A stretch of 64,000 nucleotides of DNA from Phreatobacter sp. (GCF_016793595.1 NZ_JAEULY010000029.1:124001-188000); one strand, 5' to 3'; counted from the first letter of the stretch, positions 46,695-55,900 are shown. The notes: a model not told the origin generated them from the sequence alone. Translations and numbers: made by a program.

Positions 46695-47590
46695 GCTTTG
46701 GCATGAGTTTGCGCTTAAGTGTTGTGACGGCGTCGTTCAATGCGGTGGGGACGGTAAGGCGGACGTTGGATTCGATTCGGACGCAGGGGTGGCCAGATGT
46801 GCAGATGATTTGCATTGATGGCGGCAGCACGGACGGGACGGTGCAGGCAATCCGAAGCTACGGCGGGTTCGTGAACTACTTTGTCAGTGAGCCGGACCGC
46901 GGAGTGGCCGATGCGATCAACAAGGGGTTCCGCGTTGCCGATGGCGATGTGCTGTGCTGGCTGAATGCGGATGACGAGTTCACGCCCGGCGCAATCGCGC
47001 ACGTGATGCAACTGTTCGAGCAGCATTCGGAGACTGACGTGGTGACCGGGGGCTGCCGGCGGGTGTTCGTCGACGATAGCGAGGCAGTGACGCAGGTGCC
47101 GACCGGCTTCGAGCGCCGGATGGCGCTGAAGAATGAGATCGAGCAGCCGAGCACGTTCTGGCGTGCGCGGGTGCACCGGCAGGCGGGGGAACTGGACGAA
47201 AGCTATCGCCTGGCCTTTGATTGGGAGTGGTGGAACCGGATAAGCCGGGTGGGCGCGCGTTGGCTGACAACCCGCCAGGTGCTGTCAGTATACTACTTCA
47301 CCGAAAACAACCTGACGAGCACGGCCGGCCAACGTGTGATTGACGAGATGTACCGCGTCACAAAAAGCTACGCCGCCCCACATGTCGCTGACATGTACCG
47401 TTTTCTATTCCAGTCGTTTGACATGCGCGGCTTCTACGATGTGCCTTTCTCGCAGCTGCCACCCGAGCGTCAGCAAACGTTGGGCGAAACGCTCAACTTC
47501 CTGTACGGTGTATTTGGCGAGGATGTTGTCAACAGCTATAACTGGAACTGGGCGGCGAAGCAAATTCGCGGCGTGACATGGTTCAGCTAA
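46691..47590 (+). CDS. Family 2 glycosyltransferase, copy A of a duplicated pair
   Basis: 299-residue GT2 with MSLRLSVVTASFNA, CIDGGSTDGT, EPDRGVADAINKGFRVADGDVLCWLNADDEF (NADD metal motif) and FDWEWWNR. Start at ATG 46691 overlaps the previous stop by 4 bases; ATG 46703 is the position matching its paralogue at 48227. It is about 85% identical at protein level to that paralogue along most of its length. Confidence 0.9.
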   Translation: MSFGMSLRLSVVTASFNAVGTVRRTLDSIRTQGWPDVQMICIDGGSTDGTVQAIRSYGGFVNYFVSEPDRGVADAINKGFRVADGDVLCWLNADDEFTPGAIAHVMQLFEQHSETDVVTGGCRRVFVDDSEAVTQVPTGFERRMALKNEIEQPSTFWRARVHRQAGELDESYRLAFDWEWWNRISRVGARWLTTRQVLSVYYFTENNLTSTAGQRVIDEMYRVTKSYAAPHVADMYRFLFQSFDMRGFYDVPFSQLPPERQQTLGETLNFLYGVFGEDVVNSYNWNWAAKQIRGVTWFS

Positions 47591-47599
47591 CGGTCAGGA

Positions 47600-48225
47600 T
47601 GACTGGCGTGACTACGCTGTCGGTGGGGCATCTGCACGCACAATCCTCGTCTCGAGATCCTCCAGCGCGTGCTGGCAGCGATGGCGCAATGTGCTTTCAC
47701 GGACAGCGCTCTTCTCGTTGACAATGCATCGATGTCGCCGATTCCGGGGATGCTGTCGGACCGCTGGGGGCTTTGGGAGTCGACCAGCGCTGCCGAGTGA
47801 TGTGCTTGAGCCTCGAAATGGGGGCAGGCCGCCGACATCGGCCGGTTGGTCGTCAGGGCCGCGCGGTGCTGACCTCATACAAGGCTCGCTGCAGCTGATG
47901 ATGTCGGCTGGACAGGTTGGTCTCAAGAATGCGTACGTGTCCTCGCTGGTGCTTTTACCACCATTTCGTTCCGCAGCGCTTCCATGCTGGGCACTTACTA
48001 CGACTGGTGCGCGCGAACGACGCGGGCGATGCGCTAGTCAAGCACGTCACGAGAGGTGATCGGACCTACCCGCGATTTCTGATTCCACGGTGGGGGCGTT
48101 GGTCGTGACACCGCATCACAGTGCCAAAGGTGCGGGGCGTTTGCTGTGGTTCGCCCTCGGCCGCCGGATGTACCATCTCGGCGTCCGTGAAGAGGTTCGG
48201 CACCTGGCACACGGGGGAACCTCGG
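47600..48225 (+). pseudogene. Remnant of a GT2 gene between the two paralogues
   Basis: A decayed copy of the enzyme encoded at 45750-46694. Around 47627-47800 one frame reads CTHNPRLEILQRVLAAM, then LLVDNASMSPIPGMLSDRWGLWE, matching the N-terminal CICTHNPRADVL and LLIDNASSLPL motifs; about 47900-48110 and 48115-48230 read VGLKNAYVSSLVL, YHHFVPQRF and GRRMYHLGV, resembling its C-terminal SAYEPSLVLHHHLSPHRF and VAYHFGAR. The middle catalytic part is missing and frames shift. It sits directly before paralogue B, as the live gene sits before paralogue A. Confidence 0.7.
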
Positions 48226-48226
48226 C

Positions 48227-49111
48227 ATGACCTTGCGCTTAAGTGTTGTGACGCCGACGTTCAATGCGGCGGCAACGATCGGTCGGACGCTTCAATCGAT
48301 TCGAGTGCAAGGGTGGCCAGATTTGCAGATGATCTGCGTTGATGGCGGCAGCACCGACGAGACAGTCGAAGTGATTAGGAGCAACGGCGGGTTCGTGAAC
48401 CATTTCTTCGGCGAGCCAGATCGCGGGGTGGCTGATGCGCTCAACAAGGGGTTTCGGGTCGCCGATGGAGACATATTGTGCTGGCTGAATGCGGACGACG
48501 AGTTCGCGCCGGGCGCGGTGTCGCACGTGATGGAGTTGTTCGGACGGCACCCTCAGATCGACGTCGTGACGGGCGGCTGTCGGCGGGTGTTCGCCGATGG
48601 GAGTGAGGCAGTGACCCAGGTACCTGAGGGGTTCGAGCGGCGTATGGCGCTGAAGAACGAGATCGAACAGCCAAGCACGTTCTGGCGCGCTAGATTGCAC
48701 CGGCAGGCCGGGGAGTTGGATGTTAGCTATCGACTAGCTTTTGACTGGGAGTGGTGGAATCGGCTGAGCTGTGCGGGCGCCCGTTGGCTGAGGACCCCTC
48801 AGGTGCTGTCGGTGTACCACTTCACAGAGAACAACCTGACGAGCAAGGCCGGCCAACGTGTGATCGATGAGATGTACCGTATCACGAAAAGCTACGCCGC
48901 TCCGCATGTGGCCGACATGTACCGTTTCCTATTCCAATTTTTCGATATGCGCGGCTTCTATGACGTGCCGTTTCATCAGCTGCCAAGAAGGCGCCAGATC
49001 ATCTTTGGTATTGCCCGCGTTGGGCTTAATACGCTATTTGATCGTGAATTGATTGAGAGCTACAACTGGAACTGGGCGAGCAAACAAATCCGTGGGATGA
49101 AGTGGTATTGA
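48227..49111 (+). CDS. Family 2 glycosyltransferase, copy B of a duplicated pair
   Basis: 294-residue paralogue of the protein at 46691-47590: MTLRLSVVTPTFNA, CVDGGSTDET, DRGVADALNKGFRVADGDILCWLNADDEF, FDWEWWNR. The two proteins diverge only near the C-terminus (around residues 255-275). Both keep their catalytic residues, so both could be active with different specificity. A GGGGGAACC-like purine site lies before the ATG. Confidence 0.9.
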   Translation: MTLRLSVVTPTFNAAATIGRTLQSIRVQGWPDLQMICVDGGSTDETVEVIRSNGGFVNHFFGEPDRGVADALNKGFRVADGDILCWLNADDEFAPGAVSHVMELFGRHPQIDVVTGGCRRVFADGSEAVTQVPEGFERRMALKNEIEQPSTFWRARLHRQAGELDVSYRLAFDWEWWNRLSCAGARWLRTPQVLSVYHFTENNLTSKAGQRVIDEMYRITKSYAAPHVADMYRFLFQFFDMRGFYDVPFHQLPRRRQIIFGIARVGLNTLFDRELIESYNWNWASKQIRGMKWY

Positions 49112-49309
49112 CCCGCGGCGATTTGCGGGATCAAATCGGCTTGAGTTTCCTAGTCATGGAGAGGAAGCTTCGTTCAGGAGGACGAAGGCCGGTCACAAAG
49201 GAGAGCTCAGTTCGGCTGGCAGCTACTTGATCGAGGCGAACCAAGCCTTCGGTTCGGGTCATGCCCAAAGGTTCTGTGTTATCCACCGCTCGCGGCGGCC
49301 AGCAGCCCA

Positions 49310-49669
49310 TCAATCGTTTGCGGAAGAGCTAGTCGGTTGTGACACAATCTCCGGGCTAAGGACTCCTCTAAGGGAGCGTGCTAGGGTGGCGGCTACCTGT
49401 GCCTCCGAAGCCCTCTGGGCGAAGTCTCGCAAGAGCTGCGGCGGCAGTCGCGGTGCAAGCGCCGACACCAAGTTAACAAGCTCCTTAAGCGCTATCTCGA
49501 AATGCAATTTGAGTTCTTTTGCAACCGAGAAGGGCAGGCGCCCATGAAGTTCCCTGGCTACCTCGATCGCCGCTTCATCCAACCGCGCTCCGCTCGCGAC
49601 GACGCCGTTGACGCAAAGGCGAATAAAATAGGGTAGGCAGCGTTCGACTTCTTCCGAGACCGATTGCAT
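49310..49669 (-). CDS. Hypothetical helical protein of about 119 residues
   Basis: Open frame from ATG 49669 encoding a protein rich in amphipathic helices (VSEEVERCLPYFIRLCVNG, DEAAIEVARELHGRLPFSVAKEL). No family recognised. It fills most of the 700-base gap between paralogue B and the next GT4, on the opposite strand. Amino-acid content is balanced, unlike the Arg/Pro-rich shadow frames, which supports it mildly. It could be a small regulatory or accessory protein. Confidence 0.45.
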   Translation of the reverse strand: MQSVSEEVERCLPYFIRLCVNGVVASGARLDEAAIEVARELHGRLPFSVAKELKLHFEIALKELVNLVSALAPRLPPQLLRDFAQRASEAQVAATLARSLRGVLSPEIVSQPTSSSAND

Positions 49670-49819
49670 GAGTTTCCGTTATTAGTGGCGCTGTTCCTGC
49701 CGACCCGATTCCGCTACGGTCGGCAGAATTGGCGCTGTTGTCTCACTGTGGGCGGCCAAAGGCAAGAATTCGATGACGGATCGACCGCAGGAGGCAGACG
49801 GGCTGTCCAAAGGTATCTA

Positions 49820-50947
49820 ATGACCAAGCCACTGGTGGTCTGCGTCATCAACGAAGCCTGGTTCTTCCGTTCGCATTTTCTGCCTTGGGCAAAGGCGGCT
49901 GTGGCAGCCGACTTCGAAGTCATCGTCGCGGCGGCTTCAGGTGATGCGGATCGCGAGATTACTGCTGCTGGCATCGGCTTCGTGCCGAGCCCGGCCGAGC
50001 GCCGAGGCCTTGTACCGCGTGGTCTGTGGGCGGCCGCCCGGCAGGTGGCGCGCCTCGTTAACCCGTCGCGGCCGACCATCATACATGCCTTCGGCCTGCA
50101 TGGCATGGCCATCGCTGCGCTCGCCCGCCGCTTGGCGCGGCCTGCCGGAACTGTCGTCAGCGTTACCGGCCTCGGCTTCCTCGCCATTAGCACAGGCATT
50201 GGCTGCGGCGTAGCCAAGGTGGTGGCGAAAGGCCTCGCCCGCTCGCTGGATGGGTCGGCAACGATCTGGCTGACGGAGAATGCCGAGGACAGCGTGGCGC
50301 TTGGACTCGATGGTGCCGCGCGCGCCGGCCGCCTGGTACAACTTGTCGGGGTCGGTGTCGACCTCGCCGCCTTCAAACCGCAGCCTTTTCCGCCCCTCCA
50401 GCCGCTGCGGCTGATAATGGTGGCCCGCATGATCCGATCGAAGGGTGCTGATCTGGCCGTGGCGGCGTTGGTGGAGGCCCGCGCCCAGGGGATCGATGCG
50501 ACTTTGTCGATTGCAGGCGACCCCGATACCGCCAATCCGCGATCTTACGGTACTACCGAGCTTGCCGCCTTCGCCGAGACCCCCGGCGTCTATATTTTGG
50601 GAGCGAGGAACGACGTTCCGGCTCTCCTCGCCGGCGCCCACGTTTTTCTCTTGCCATCGCGCGGTGGGGAGGGGCTGCCGAAGGCTCTGCTGGAGGCAGC
50701 CGCTGCCGGCCGCCCGGCCATCGTCACCGATGTCCCCGGTTGCCGCGATTTCGTCACGGCTGGCAAAACCGGCTGGGTCGTCCCCGCTGGTGATGCGGGA
50801 GCTCTCGCTTCGGCCATAGCCGAGGCCGCTTGCGCCGATCTCGCAGCCATGGGCACCGCAGCGCGAGCCGAGGTTGAGGCGTCCGCCGTTGACGGCGAAA
50901 TCGCCGCTCGGGTTGTTTCAGTCTACCGACGCGCGGTCAGAGCCTGA
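49820..50947 (+). CDS. Family 4 glycosyltransferase
   Basis: 375-residue GT-B transferase starting MTKPLVVCVINEAWFFRSHF. GT4 features: HAFGLHGMAI, VSVTGLGFLA, VARMIRSKGADLAV, FLLPSRGGEGLPKALLEAAAAGRPAIVTDVPGCRDF with the E-x7-E donor site. This overall pattern (Gly-rich first loop, VTGLG, DVPGC) resembles WbnK/PglA-like enzymes that act second after an initiating 6-deoxy-HexNAc transferase. It converges with the dehydratase gene (27 bases between ends). Confidence 0.9.
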   Translation: MTKPLVVCVINEAWFFRSHFLPWAKAAVAADFEVIVAAASGDADREITAAGIGFVPSPAERRGLVPRGLWAAARQVARLVNPSRPTIIHAFGLHGMAIAALARRLARPAGTVVSVTGLGFLAISTGIGCGVAKVVAKGLARSLDGSATIWLTENAEDSVALGLDGAARAGRLVQLVGVGVDLAAFKPQPFPPLQPLRLIMVARMIRSKGADLAVAALVEARAQGIDATLSIAGDPDTANPRSYGTTELAAFAETPGVYILGARNDVPALLAGAHVFLLPSRGGEGLPKALLEAAAAGRPAIVTDVPGCRDFVTAGKTGWVVPAGDAGALASAIAEAACADLAAMGTAARAEVEASAVDGEIAARVVSVYRRAVRA

Positions 50948-50974
50948 ATCATCCCCGCTGGTGCGGGTCGTTTG

Positions 50975-52942
50975 TTAGGAAACGCTTCTCGATATCGGGA
51001 GCGATACGACTTTTCCGGGCGTACCGATCTGTGGGATAAGGCTGCTGATGATCTGTCGCGCCTTCTGATCGTCACCGGCGTCGGAGGCGGCGAGCAAGTC
51101 GGCGAGCGTTGGTTGGAGCATGGGCCAGGGCAGGGTTTGGGCCTCAGCGGCCACGATGCCATGGATGCCGATATCGAACTGAGATTCCCGTTCCTCGAAA
51201 AGAATCTCCGACATGCGCTCCCCAGGGCGGGATCCGACATAGGTGATATCGATCCCATTGCCAGGTACGAAGCCTGCGAGGCGGATCATCCGCCGAGCCA
51301 GATCGTCGATCCTGACAGGCTGGCCCATATTAAGTACGAGGATCGCTGACGGAGCGCTGGCGGCCTCTGCTGTGGTCACTTGGGCCGCGGTCAGCAACAG
51401 GTCGGTTGCCTCTCGCTTGGTCATGAAAAAGCGGACCATGTCCTGGTGTGTGACTGTGACCGGGCCGCCGGCCTCGATCTGCGCTCGGAATCGCGGCACG
51501 ACGGACCCTGCGGTGCCAAGCACGTTTCCGAAACGAACCGCCACAAGTCGCGTGCGGCGGCTCGGGCTCTGCGAAAAACCGGGGCGCGACCCAACCGATT
51601 GCGTATAGAGCTCGGCAATACGCTTGGTGGCGCCGAGGATGGAAGCAGGTTTGGTCGCCTTGTCTGTCGACACGAGGACGAAGGCCGCTGCGCCGGCGGC
51701 AATCGCGGCATCGGCCGCGTTGACCGTCCCCGCCACATTGGTCCGGACGGCATCCGATACCTCACGTTCGAGATGAGGCAGATGCTTGAGCGCGGCCGCG
51801 TGGAACACGACGTCGGGAGCAAACGCTTCGGTGATTTCAATGAGCCGGGCGCGATCGCGCACGTCGCATAGCCGGCCCTCAATGGCGGTCATGCCGTCCA
51901 GGCCATTCAATTCGGTGCGCTGAAGCAAGGCATGGAGCGCAACTTCCGAATGATCCAGCACGAGGACACGCTCAGCCCCGAATTCAGCGCTTCGCAAGGC
52001 AAGTTCTGCGCCGATCGAGCCGCCGCCGCCTGTAACTATTATGCGCTTTCCTCGTACGAACTCGCGCAGCGGCGCATCGTCGACATGAACCAACGGCCGC
52101 AGAAGCAGGTCGTCGTCGATGATCGCGTGAAGGCGCGCTTGGGGCGCCAAGCCTGTGGCTTCCGTCGTATCGAGACGGATGGCAGGAATACCAAGCCGTC
52201 TCAACGAGCCGATCACATTCTCGATTAGGGGCACATTGCGCATCGCCTGCGGAGCAATAATTGCTCGTTGAAGCGTAATTCCGCGCTCAACCGCCGCTTG
52301 CACCGCAGCCTCCAAGTTTTCGATTGTTCCCCAGACCGGCACACCTCGGACACCTTGATGGGTTTCCCGAACGAGTGGCGATACAATTCCATAGACGCGA
52401 ATAGGGCCGGCCAAGCCTGCCTCGACGGCGCGGATAACGGAGTCTGCGTCAGACGCTCGGCCAATTACAATCGCAGCCAATGGGTCACGCCGGACCAAGT
52501 CGCTTTGCCGCCAGCCTCGATAAGCTCGATAGGCAACACGGGGTCCCCCCAGCAGAATGATTTGCAAGCACCAATAGATAGCTAAGGTCCGGCCCCCAAG
52601 CAGCTTGGTCCCCTCGTAGAGGCGAGGAGAAATCATGTAGTCGGCGGTGAGTAGAACCACGGTCAGGATGGTCACCGCCTTGACGATGCCAAACAAATCG
52701 AAAAGCGACGCAAACCGCCAGCGCGCAGCATAGAGCGAGCAAGAGTGATAGACCACCAAGGCGAAAATACCGAAAGCAGTGGCCGGTATCAGAAGATTGA
52801 CAGAGCCTAAATTTGGCTCCCCGCGCAAATGGACCGCCAAGAGCAACGCGGCAATTGTGACCGCGTAGTCGTGTAAAACAACCGAACCGACCTTCAGTGC
52901 GGGTTCAGTGGCGTTTCGTGTGAAGGGAATAATTCGTCGCAC
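50975..52942 (-). CDS. Membrane-anchored nucleotide-sugar 4,6-dehydratase (WbpM/FlaA1/CapD family)
   Basis: 655 residues: four N-terminal membrane segments (to about residue 135), a CoA-binding-like domain (LAAIVIGRASDADSV), then the polysaccharide biosynthesis SDR domain with VTGGGGSIGAEL, HAAALKHLPHLE, the STDKATKPASILGATKR catalytic region and RFGNVLGTAGSV. It converts UDP-GlcNAc to UDP-4-keto-6-deoxy-GlcNAc. With the WbpV/WbpL-like genes at 22.4-24.2 kb this would give UDP-QuiNAc or UDP-FucNAc and the first lipid-linked sugar. The start at ATG 52942 is followed by MRRIIPFTRNATEPAL. Confidence 0.93.
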   Translation of the reverse strand: MRRIIPFTRNATEPALKVGSVVLHDYAVTIAALLLAVHLRGEPNLGSVNLLIPATAFGIFALVVYHSCSLYAARWRFASLFDLFGIVKAVTILTVVLLTADYMISPRLYEGTKLLGGRTLAIYWCLQIILLGGPRVAYRAYRGWRQSDLVRRDPLAAIVIGRASDADSVIRAVEAGLAGPIRVYGIVSPLVRETHQGVRGVPVWGTIENLEAAVQAAVERGITLQRAIIAPQAMRNVPLIENVIGSLRRLGIPAIRLDTTEATGLAPQARLHAIIDDDLLLRPLVHVDDAPLREFVRGKRIIVTGGGGSIGAELALRSAEFGAERVLVLDHSEVALHALLQRTELNGLDGMTAIEGRLCDVRDRARLIEITEAFAPDVVFHAAALKHLPHLEREVSDAVRTNVAGTVNAADAAIAAGAAAFVLVSTDKATKPASILGATKRIAELYTQSVGSRPGFSQSPSRRTRLVAVRFGNVLGTAGSVVPRFRAQIEAGGPVTVTHQDMVRFFMTKREATDLLLTAAQVTTAEAASAPSAILVLNMGQPVRIDDLARRMIRLAGFVPGNGIDITYVGSRPGERMSEILFEERESQFDIGIHGIVAAEAQTLPWPMLQPTLADLLAASDAGDDQKARQIISSLIPQIGTPGKVVSLPISRSVS

Positions 52943-53112
52943 GTAAAATGCCGTTTGTTGTTCAGGCCGCCATTCTAGTGCGGAAATTCAAGTTAACGCA
53001 GTTTCCTGGGCCCTTTTCCATTGCTGCAAGGACGAAGGCTCCAGTACGCAGGCCAATAGGCCTGAAGCCTCCTACCACAACTGAATGCGCTTATGCACTT
53101 AGGTGAAGTCAC

Positions 53113-53523
53113 TCAGCGTTCTTTCTGGCAACGGAGCCGCCATCGCCGCACGGAAGCCGGAGGCCGCGGACGGCCAGGCACCTTGAGGGCAATGAGGGCC
53201 CTATGCTTCTCTTCGAGAATTGCCTGACGCTTGGCCTTCGCGATCTGACGCAAGTCTCGTGCTGTTTTTTGTTCATGGCATACCGAGCACAAAGCCTGAA
53301 GCCCTGCGGGATCGTGAGGAGCGTCCCGATCTAAGCGCAAAGCTAGCGGCGGGTGATGGTCAATTTCCGTGAAGTCGGGCCCGAGAAGACACCCACAGCA
53401 TGCGCATTGGCCATTCTGGCGTTCGATGACAGCAACGCGCAAACGTGTTGGCAAACGATCTCGCGTTCTGGCGAACGGATGTTTTGGGCACTGAATGAAC
53501 CACGGTTTCTTGCGCTTCATCAC
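53113..53523 (-). CDS. HNH endonuclease family protein
   Basis: 136 residues. The zinc Cys pairs and HNH core are visible: CACCGCLL, EIDHHPPLALRLD, then LQALCSVCHEQKT. This is the compact HNH of phage or mobile elements, which can nick DNA or assist packaging and recombination. It overlaps the ERF gene by 4 bases at its start (ATGA), so both are made together. Confidence 0.88.
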   Translation of the reverse strand: MMKRKKPWFIQCPKHPFARTRDRLPTRLRVAVIERQNGQCACCGCLLGPDFTEIDHHPPLALRLDRDAPHDPAGLQALCSVCHEQKTARDLRQIAKAKRQAILEEKHRALIALKVPGRPRPPASVRRWRLRCQKER

Positions 53524-54536
53524 AAGTTACCCCGCGTTGTCAGAGAGTCCGGTGTCGACCGGCCAGCGTTCTGCGCCACCGCCGCGTCGACCGCGGGCCC
53601 CGCTGCCGGCGGTTGAGAGCCGGCGCGCCGGTTCCGGTCAAGCTCGCCCATGGCTGTGGCGGGCTTCATCCGTCGTGCGGTCACCGGCCCTTGATCTGCC
53701 GGGCATTGTGCTGTCGATGGCTCGCCTTTCTTGCCTGAATGGGATGTGCAGGCTCGATAGTGTTCGTTCAAACGCGCGCGATCCTCGGGAAGCAGAGACT
53801 TCAAGCGCTTGATGTTCGCTATTGCCCACTGTCGACGCTCAGAATCATCCGCGGCCTGTGAGATTTCCGCGATGAGCACGTCAGCGCGTAGAGCGGATGT
53901 CCGCGGATCAGCGCAACTACCCATGTCGCGGCGCCCTACGTTCGTCTGATCGGGCGTTCGCGGTCGAGCAGGCGTCGATTGCGTCCGGCTATGTTCTTCT
54001 TCCTGATTCGCTTCTGCGGCTGGAGATTTGGAGAGTTGCACCTCCTGGAGACCAACTTGGCCATCCAACGCGGTGCTCGGCGTGTCGCCGGTTGTCGTGG
54101 GGAGAACGCCGTCGGTGTCAGCCTGCCCGGTAATGCCGATGAGTGCAAAGAGTGACTGGCGACGTGCATATGTCAGCGCAGCGCCGGTCTGCCTGGGATC
54201 GTCAGACCCTACACCGTCAAGGCGCGTGACCGGATAGTCGGACGATAGCCATTCACCGGACTCGTGGATGAGACGTGTTTCAAGGATCAGGAGGCCCGAC
54301 GCCTTGTCTGCCCGAGTGACTTGGATGACCGACAGGCCATGTCGGCCAAGCACCGGACGGATTAGCGCCAATCCATCGCCGAGACTGGCATAGCGATAGG
54401 GTTCAAGAAGCGACGAGCCCGACGCTAACGATCGTCGGATTTGGCCTTCGTGCCGTGCTGCAGGGTTCTGAAGCTCAAGCTGCGCACGCGACAGGGCGCG
54501 GGCAATGTGCTGTTGAGCGCGAGAATGGTTCGCCAT
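53520..54536 (-). CDS. ERF-family single-strand annealing recombinase
   Basis: 338 residues. The ERF core is in the first 140: YRYASLGDGLALIRPVLGRHGLSVIQV, GEWLSSDYPVTRL and GAALTYARRQSLFALIGI with the GxxxTYxRR motif. The rest is a low-complexity, charged and Pro-rich tail. It should bind single strands and promote annealing, the partner of the YqaJ exonuclease 10 bases upstream. Typical of phages and conjugative elements. Confidence 0.92.
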   Translation of the reverse strand: MANHSRAQQHIARALSRAQLELQNPAARHEGQIRRSLASGSSLLEPYRYASLGDGLALIRPVLGRHGLSVIQVTRADKASGLLILETRLIHESGEWLSSDYPVTRLDGVGSDDPRQTGAALTYARRQSLFALIGITGQADTDGVLPTTTGDTPSTALDGQVGLQEVQLSKSPAAEANQEEEHSRTQSTPARPRTPDQTNVGRRDMGSCADPRTSALRADVLIAEISQAADDSERRQWAIANIKRLKSLLPEDRARLNEHYRACTSHSGKKGEPSTAQCPADQGPVTARRMKPATAMGELDRNRRAGSQPPAAGPAVDAAVAQNAGRSTPDSLTTRGNL

Positions 54537-54546
54537 GATGCGCTCC

Positions 54547-55398
54547 TCACCGCAACAGTTCGAACGAAAGAGCGCCAGTCTTCGATCGCTTGGCCCTTAG
54601 ACCCGCGCCAATCGCCTCGACCGCATCGCGGGGAACCAGCCCTTTCAAGTCTTCCTTTGTCTGCAGGTGTTCATCGTGCGCCTGCTTCGTTGCGCGGTAG
54701 CGCCCGGCGAGCGAGCACCATTCTGTATGCGAATTCATATCGGCGATGCGGACGACCTCTGCTTTTGGTAGGGGCGGGGGAGCATCGATCAGCGAGGGAG
54801 CGCGACCGGTTTTCACACAGTCCCAGAACCTGACCTCAGCCTCTCTGAGCGCGGCCTGATAAATGGCATCCGCTTCGGCCTCGATCAGGACCCACCGCCC
54901 ACCGCCGGTAATAATAGAGAGCTGCGCACCATTCGCCCCAGACACAGCCATGTTGTGCTGGAGTTGCGGCATATGTTTCTCAGCCGCGGCTTCTTCGCTG
55001 AAGGACCATGGCAGCATGAATTTCGCTTCAAAGACGTGGCCTGAACCTCCTACCAGCCCGTCGAGGGTCGCGGCCAGGTAGGGAAAATCCCGGTCAAAAA
55101 TTCGCTGCTGAACATGGCTCACGCTTTGCCGTGTTTGCCGTTCGAACCAGCGTCGGTTGAGATCTTCCGTGCAGATACCGAGTTGTACGGGTAGACTTCC
55201 CGATAAGTCGTCGCCGTCTCGCAGCCCGCGTTTGAAAAGCCAGAGGTCGCGAAGGGCTTTTTCATCGGAGCCCATGATAACGCGCGCATCCGAGCCGCCG
55301 ATCATGGAACGGCGTACGTCGTCACTATTGGACGGCAAGTGCCCCGTTTGATCGACGATCGATAGCACTGGTCGGGCAGAGACGTTTAGTTGGGACAT
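54547..55398 (-). CDS. YqaJ-like exonuclease (viral recombinase family)
   Basis: 283 residues. PD-(D/E)xK-type landmarks: MIGGSDARVIMG with LFKRG near the N-terminus, FPYLAATLDGLV (acidic residue) and FEAKFM (E-x-K), then HMPQLQHNMAVSG as the Q-containing helix of YqaJ/lambda Exo proteins. It would chew 5' strands to give tails for the ERF protein. The gap to ERF is 10 bases. Confidence 0.9.
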   Translation of the reverse strand: MSQLNVSARPVLSIVDQTGHLPSNSDDVRRSMIGGSDARVIMGSDEKALRDLWLFKRGLRDGDDLSGSLPVQLGICTEDLNRRWFERQTRQSVSHVQQRIFDRDFPYLAATLDGLVGGSGHVFEAKFMLPWSFSEEAAAEKHMPQLQHNMAVSGANGAQLSIITGGGRWVLIEAEADAIYQAALREAEVRFWDCVKTGRAPSLIDAPPPLPKAEVVRIADMNSHTEWCSLAGRYRATKQAHDEHLQTKEDLKGLVPRDAVEAIGAGLRAKRSKTGALSFELLR

Positions 55399-55510
55399 CG
55401 GGCTCTTGTACTCCTCTGAGGTAGCGCCTGGCCTCGGGGGCCGGCACTGCCTTGAGCCCGCCGAACGCTATCGTCGGGCGGCTAGGGGAGACTGAGAGAA
55501 GGAGGGTCGA

Positions 55511-55900
55511 CTATAGTGGTGGCGCGGCGCCCTTTAACGTTCGATACATTCGGGTCGCGGCATTCAAGAGGTGCTGCGTCTCGAAAAGTCGCGGTTCGAC
55601 ATCCAATACTCGGTCCAAGGCAAGTTTAGTCTTTCCCTTCACCGCTAGGTCGTCGGCGTGACGCAGGAGCATCACGCATTCCTCGATATCCGCCCGGGCG
55701 ATGGAAATCGCGGTTGAAATAGCCGGGGCAATGTTCGCCTCCAGCGGTCGCTCGATTCTCGCGCAGTCAGCGACGACTGGATTCCCCAAGTGCGGATTTC
55801 GAGGTCCGCGGCTCCGACGTCTTCTGCCGCGCTTTGTGCTGGAGGTACCGGAGGTGCTCATCTGTTCCTTAGTCGCCGTGGCCATTGCCTTGTGACACAC
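55511..55900 (-). CDS. Hypothetical basic protein of the recombination module
   Basis: Up to 129 residues; ATG 55900 or the ATG six codons later. A basic segment (TKRGRRRRSRGPRNPH) is followed by two helices (DIEECVMLLRHADDLAVKGKTKLALDRVL, FETQHLLNAATRMYRTLK). No family recognised. It lies between the XRE regulator and YqaJ genes on the same strand, 112 bases before YqaJ. Confidence 0.6.
   Translation of the reverse strand: MCHKAMATATKEQMSTSGTSSTKRGRRRRSRGPRNPHLGNPVVADCARIERPLEANIAPAISTAISIARADIEECVMLLRHADDLAVKGKTKLALDRVLDVEPRLFETQHLLNAATRMYRTLKGAAPPL

Noticed and set aside
53049-53064. Small inverted repeat caggcc-aata-ggcctg upstream of the dehydratase gene
   Set aside because: Only 6-bp arms and no T tract; too weak to call a terminator or attachment site.
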